DNA of 64,000 bases from Halictus rubicundus. Its lineage: Eukaryota; Arthropoda; Insecta; Hymenoptera; Halictidae. The notes beneath the pieces were generated by a model. It saw nothing but the letters and a program-made list of their open reading frames with translations, was not told the DNA's origin and made no database searches. Every line of letters starts with the position of its first letter. The stretch's first letter is position 1. Shown one piece after another: positions 59,901-64,000 of this stretch. The DNA is taken from assembly GCF_050948215.1 (NCBI RefSeq), contig NC_135151.1:7356220-7420219 (forward strand), read 5' to 3'. The position numbers and the translations under genes are program-made.

Positions 59901-61271
59901 AGATAATTTATTCATTTTGGGAAATGCAAATTAAGGCTGAAAGATCGCACTTTTAGATGGAATCATTTACATTTGTAGGAAAATTCAAGATCATGTTGAT
60001 CTTATCTCACCGGAGATAAATCTCATTCGGTAGCATGGGGTAAAATGATAGAGGTTTGAGGGATTACTTGAAGACGATTTTAGAATGTGTTCCCGTAGGA
60101 ATTTTTTAATGTTTCGGGCCTCAAATTAAAGTGGGTGGATAGTACTTTATGACAGGGTAATTTAGGTTTAAAAATGATTACAAGATCATGTGAAAAAATT
60201 TTTAAAACCCGGTCGTCAACTCGGTCAAAATTGACTTGATTTTAAGGGGAGCCTTCGAATCACTTTTAAAACGTATTTTCATATGATTTTCGAAATTTCG
60301 CGATCTTAAATTGAAGACAGACAGTTCCCCTTTGTGATAGGGACACTTGGGTTTAAATAGAAATTCGAAATCGTGTCACAAGGTGGGCACCTTCCTGGAA
60401 AGATAGTCGTCTCTCAGGTTTGACGAAATATGAGAAGATTTCGCCTGTTAAAGGAAAAACGAGATTAACGTTATCGCGACAAAACACTGTCCGATACCAA
60501 AATCCTGAAAATCGGAGACGAAAACTTTGCCAAATATACGAAGGTATTGAATTTGAGTATTATACTGTAATGCTTCTCATGAAGATTTTACGATTTTATA
60601 CGATCGTATAGTGAATCTAAGATTGAAGCCTCGATTTGACAATCAAGTTTTCATTAATATATCATGAATCATCTTTCCGTGATCTCCTAACTTATCAGGA
60701 GACGAATTTTCTCGTAAGTAAGATGACTCATTCTCTTCCACTCATTTTTATCAGTGATTTATATTTCAATTTGCTCATGAATTTCAACACACAATAAATT
60801 GTACACCTTATTGTGTACATACAATTTTTTCAATTGTATCTGTACGTATTAATATATACAAATCCCGTTATAAAGAATAGTGCAAAGATGTAAAAAAAAT
60901 GTACAAAAAAACAGCCGAAGTGTTTAGGGATAGAGAATGTTGCACCAATAAATAGTTTACAGCAGTAAACATTGAAAGAGATCGTGGGTCACGTTAAATG
61001 AGTGCTAATTGATAAGCGGAGTACTATTTCGTAGAAATAGAATTTTTGCTATAATAATAAAGTATTTGTTATTTTTTTCACGCGATGTGCACTAGGCCAT
61101 AGTCTCGTATTAATGTTCATTTTAATGAACAATGAATTCGTTATTGGATAGATGAAATTTATTTGTTTATCTAAACAGAAGCGATAAAATAATAATCACG
61201 AATCGATAATCTGCAAATGCTGCATACAATCAAATATTTTCCAATAGTAGTACGATTACTTGAATTCAATA
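59901..61271. other. Stretch without a recognised gene
   Basis: AT-rich sequence between the two duplicated segments. I looked for remains of a second DM9 gene and saw none. Confidence 0.4.
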
Positions 61272-61398
61272 ACACAAATTGTATGTTGTGTACGAACGTT
61301 ATCACGAAAATTTCTCGATGATAAGATATTACTTTACAGAAGAGAGGACACTAGGTACATAATTGCACTTGTGGCTCTGCTCAATAGATTCTCGATTG
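61272..61398. repeat. Duplicated segment, copy next to the DM9 gene
   Basis: Matches 59807-59900 block by block. It ends about 60 bp before the proposed DM9 start codon at 61461, so it probably contains the gene's promoter or 5' UTR. Confidence 0.75.
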
Positions 61399-61460
61399 GA
61401 TCGTGCAAGAGAACGGACGTGCGTTCGGATATTGTTAGTTAACTTACTCCGTATATAAAA

Positions 61461-63216
61461 ATGACAGGTGAGCACCTCAATTTGTGACGTGACTATAATA
61501 TTACGATTAACATTTCTTATGGTATCATTTTTCTTTGTATAATCAATTTTGTCAATCTTCATCGACGAACACTGAAAATTGCCGTGTGACAAATATCAAT
61601 GCTTCATTTTTATTATTAAACTGTAGATCTTTTGCATTTATGACAAAAATGAGTGAGAAGCATTTAAGAAAGCTGCTTTATTATTCTCAATTCATTGAAT
61701 TTTATGAATCATTTAATGTTACATATGAAACGCAGAGACACATGTTACGTGTTACTTTTGTTATTTAATGCAACTGATAACGCGATACTGCACAATGGCT
61801 GTAAGACCATAGATTATACAGAATACATTAAAATTTTTAACAGATATATCTAATACTTGATAATATTTTTAAATATTTCTATCTTTTAAGAGTATCGAAG
61901 TAGTGTTATACATTTTCAACCTTTATGATTGTAAAATAAACGAAAATGCACCTGTGATAAGGAGGGAACTTTTTAATTTTAGAAGTGCGCTAATTGCTTA
62001 TCGTTATCTTGGCTTTTCTGTTAATCTTATCGCTATAGGCGTGTTTCTTCCTAAAATGTAGAATGTTCATTTTTATCGAATTCTTTACCGTACTTTACAT
62101 TTCCTAAAGAAAAAGAAAATATCTAAATCAAAAATTATAAACGTCTTCAATCAATATTTGATACAAAATGAACTCTTTTATTTGTGTGAAGATTTACTGA
62201 ATTAGAAGGGAGATAGTCTATTGATTAACTATCGAGGGTCTATAATGATCCTGTTAATCTTTGTCGTAGGATACAGATGGATGAGATTTACGGGAGCCCG
62301 TTACACGGTGCCAGGAATGGTCTCGATTGGCAGTGATTTAGATGGTAGAAATCTTGTTGTCGGCCGTGCTTTTCATCACGGCGACATGCTACCAGCGAAG
62401 GTGAAGCCGGAACACGGCGTTGCCTACGTTTGTCATGCTGGACAGGAGCATATGAAACACGATTTCGAAGTAAAAACCAATAATTCATTACATAATCCCT
62501 GCTGTTTCCAAATTAGAAACTAGATTTTAACAGTCTGTTCGCACTCTCTTGCTCGAGTCCTCTTTCGATTAATTTACTATTGCATAGCGCTCCAATTTAC
62601 GGCCTTGCTATAACTATGCTTCAGTAGAGACTTTTACACAGATTCAGTCAGCTTTTTTTCTTGAGTAGATTTTGATGCCAGCCGAATTTAAATGGGTTCA
62701 TGCGTCAAATGGCTACGTCCCAGATGGTGCAATTGAGGGTGGAAGGACAATGGATGGGGAGGTGCTTTATGTTGGTCGTACAATCCACCAGGGGGTTCCA
62801 TGTGGTGGAAAGGTCAGCCACCAATAGCGGTTTATTTTTAATTATTTTTAAAACTTTAATTTTAACCCTTACACGGCTCACCCTTCAATATAGATTTTAA
62901 AAAATGCACCGACTTGACAGACAAAATTTTTAAATCTACAATTACATATTTTACGCACTCGATGAGTCAAATATGCATTTCCGCAATAGATGTTAGTTGA
63001 CGGAAACTGAAGTCTTTTACCTGATCATTGTTGTCACTTGAAAGTATTTTCTTAGCGTACTAATTGGAATTGTAATTATTTGTTAAGTAATAGTAAAGAT
63101 ATCAGTAACATTGATCTTGTTAATTTCAGATACAACGATCTCACGGCGTACTTTATATTCCCTACGAAGGAAAAGAAGTCCCTTGCAGGGATTACGAAGT
63201 GTTAGTACAACACTAA
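61461..63216 (+). CDS. DM9 (DUF3421) repeat protein
   Basis: Exons 61461-61467 (ATGACAG, proposed start), 62270-62469, 62669-62812 and 63130-63216 (TAA). Phases fit and give 145 aa, the usual size of a two-repeat DM9 protein. Repeat 1 (about residues 4-69) holds GYRWMRF, GSDLDGRNLVVGRAFHHGDM and PAKV....GVAYVCHAGQE. Repeat 2 (70-145) holds FKWVHASNGYVPDGAIEGGR, LYVGRTIHQG and GVLYIPYEGKEV, ending DYEVLVQH. DM9 proteins are cytosolic or secreted, bind mannose-type glycans and have been tied to insect and mollusc immunity and, in mosquitoes, to the response to Plasmodium. No signal peptide is present, so it is probably cytosolic. The first exon is only 7 nt long and is the weakest part of the model; its GTGAGC donor and phase are right. 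Exon 3 could instead begin at a later AG, but only the acceptor at 62668 keeps the repeat intact. Confidence 0.88.
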
Positions 63217-64000
63217 TAGATTAACTGTATTACTCGAAATGTAATTGGTTCTGTATAACCACATACTAATCACTGACAACTTCAAATAGGTTTAAGTAAA
63301 AACACATCTACCGTTGTGATCATTTCAATTTTTACATGACATGTTTAAAATAAAACCAATTTTGGCAACAATACCAAGACAGTCATTTTCTATTAATACT
63401 TCGACAAATTTTTTAAACAGTTTAAAAAATTTTCCAGAGCTAACATTTTTTTTCAAAGCCTCTTTATATTTAAGAGCTATAATTAAACAGGGGTGTATAA
63501 GCGAAATTTGTAACATTGTTTATTTACAAATGTTTATACATAATTATTGATACACAGATATTTTTGTAGAATATTTAGCAATTATATATCGGTAGCCTTA
63601 CGTTAATACAACCATCGTTCGAAAGCAATGTCATATGGATTTGCGAAATTTTATTGTTTATTACCAGACTGCGAATTTTATGCGCTCATAGCATTTTTCT
63701 GCGATTCGCATGATTAAGAAATTTGCCAAAGATTTTCAAGATTTATTTCGATCGTAATAAACCCAATAATTACATCGTCCTAAACAACTGCAGTCGATTT
63801 CTTGCGAATTCATTTTAATCTGAAAGATGATCATAAAACGGTTGCAATAAATATTAATCTAAAATTATGGGCAATAAATTTTCTATCTGTAAATCAATGC
63901 ATTATTTATATTTTTAAAAATATTTTTCTTTCTTTTATGTATGTAAAATGTAAAGGCACAAAAAATATATGAACATTTCATAATGAATTCTATGTCGTGG
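63217..64000. other. 3' flank of the DM9 gene
   Basis: AATAAA at 63349-63354, 133 bases after the stop, is the likely polyadenylation signal. A family A terminus (CAGACTGCGAATTTTATGCG) lies at about 63665. No other gene seen. Confidence 0.5.

Overview
This window is eukaryotic nuclear DNA, most likely from an insect. The coding exons are short and separated by introns of about 80 bp to 5.8 kb with GT/AG borders. The proteins are animal or arthropod types (a tetraspanin, THEM6-like proteins, a tyrosyl-DNA phosphodiesterase and a DM9 protein), and the spaces between them are AT-rich and full of small transposon relics. CpG is not visibly depleted, and GC-rich islands sit in an AT-rich background, as is common in Hymenoptera (ants, bees, wasps). 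That order is an inference; no species can be named from this sequence.

Layout. 0-2.7 kb: a two-tier tandem repeat, a miniature transposon and the 3' end of an unrecognised plus-strand gene. 3.1-5.1 kb: three miniature transposons and a 58-residue single-pass membrane protein ORF. 5.7-14.7 kb: a complete tetraspanin on the minus strand (4 coding exons, 261 aa). A non-coding 5' exon is possible near 18 kb; if it is real, its intron contains a 1.47-kb satellite of exact 163-bp monomers arranged as A-B dimers. 18.5-30.7 kb: a long stretch with no recognised gene, apart from a GC-rich exon or promoter candidate at 28.8-29.5 kb. 30.8-34.0 and 38.7-46.8 kb: two tandem THEM6-like thioesterase-fold genes on the minus strand (199 and 223 aa). 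The larger intron of the second holds a tRNA-derived insertion with a 15-bp target duplication, three palindromic miniature elements and a probable solo LTR. 54.3-57.8 kb: a complete TDP1 gene on the minus strand (6 exons, 695 aa) with a PBZ zinc finger at its N-terminus and a transposon filling most of its last intron. 58.6-59.2 kb: a run of stem-loops, three of which share the same AGAAG loop on different stems. 61.5-63.2 kb: a complete two-repeat DM9 (DUF3421) gene on the plus strand (145 aa).

The genes do not form a pathway, and this is not an operon. The shared theme is small non-autonomous DNA transposons. I distinguish at least four families from their terminal inverted repeats: A, ends GACTGCGGAT; B, ends CAGTG with TA at the border and an internal CGGGGTATACCCCG palindrome; C, piggyBac-like, TTAA duplication and CCCTT..CACTCGAG ends; D, CACTRAACCTACC ends with a GGTCAAAATGACC hairpin. 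Part of family A also appears to have seeded the 163-bp satellite.

All exon borders were worked out by hand from reading frame and splice signals. No alignment, database search or transcript data was available.
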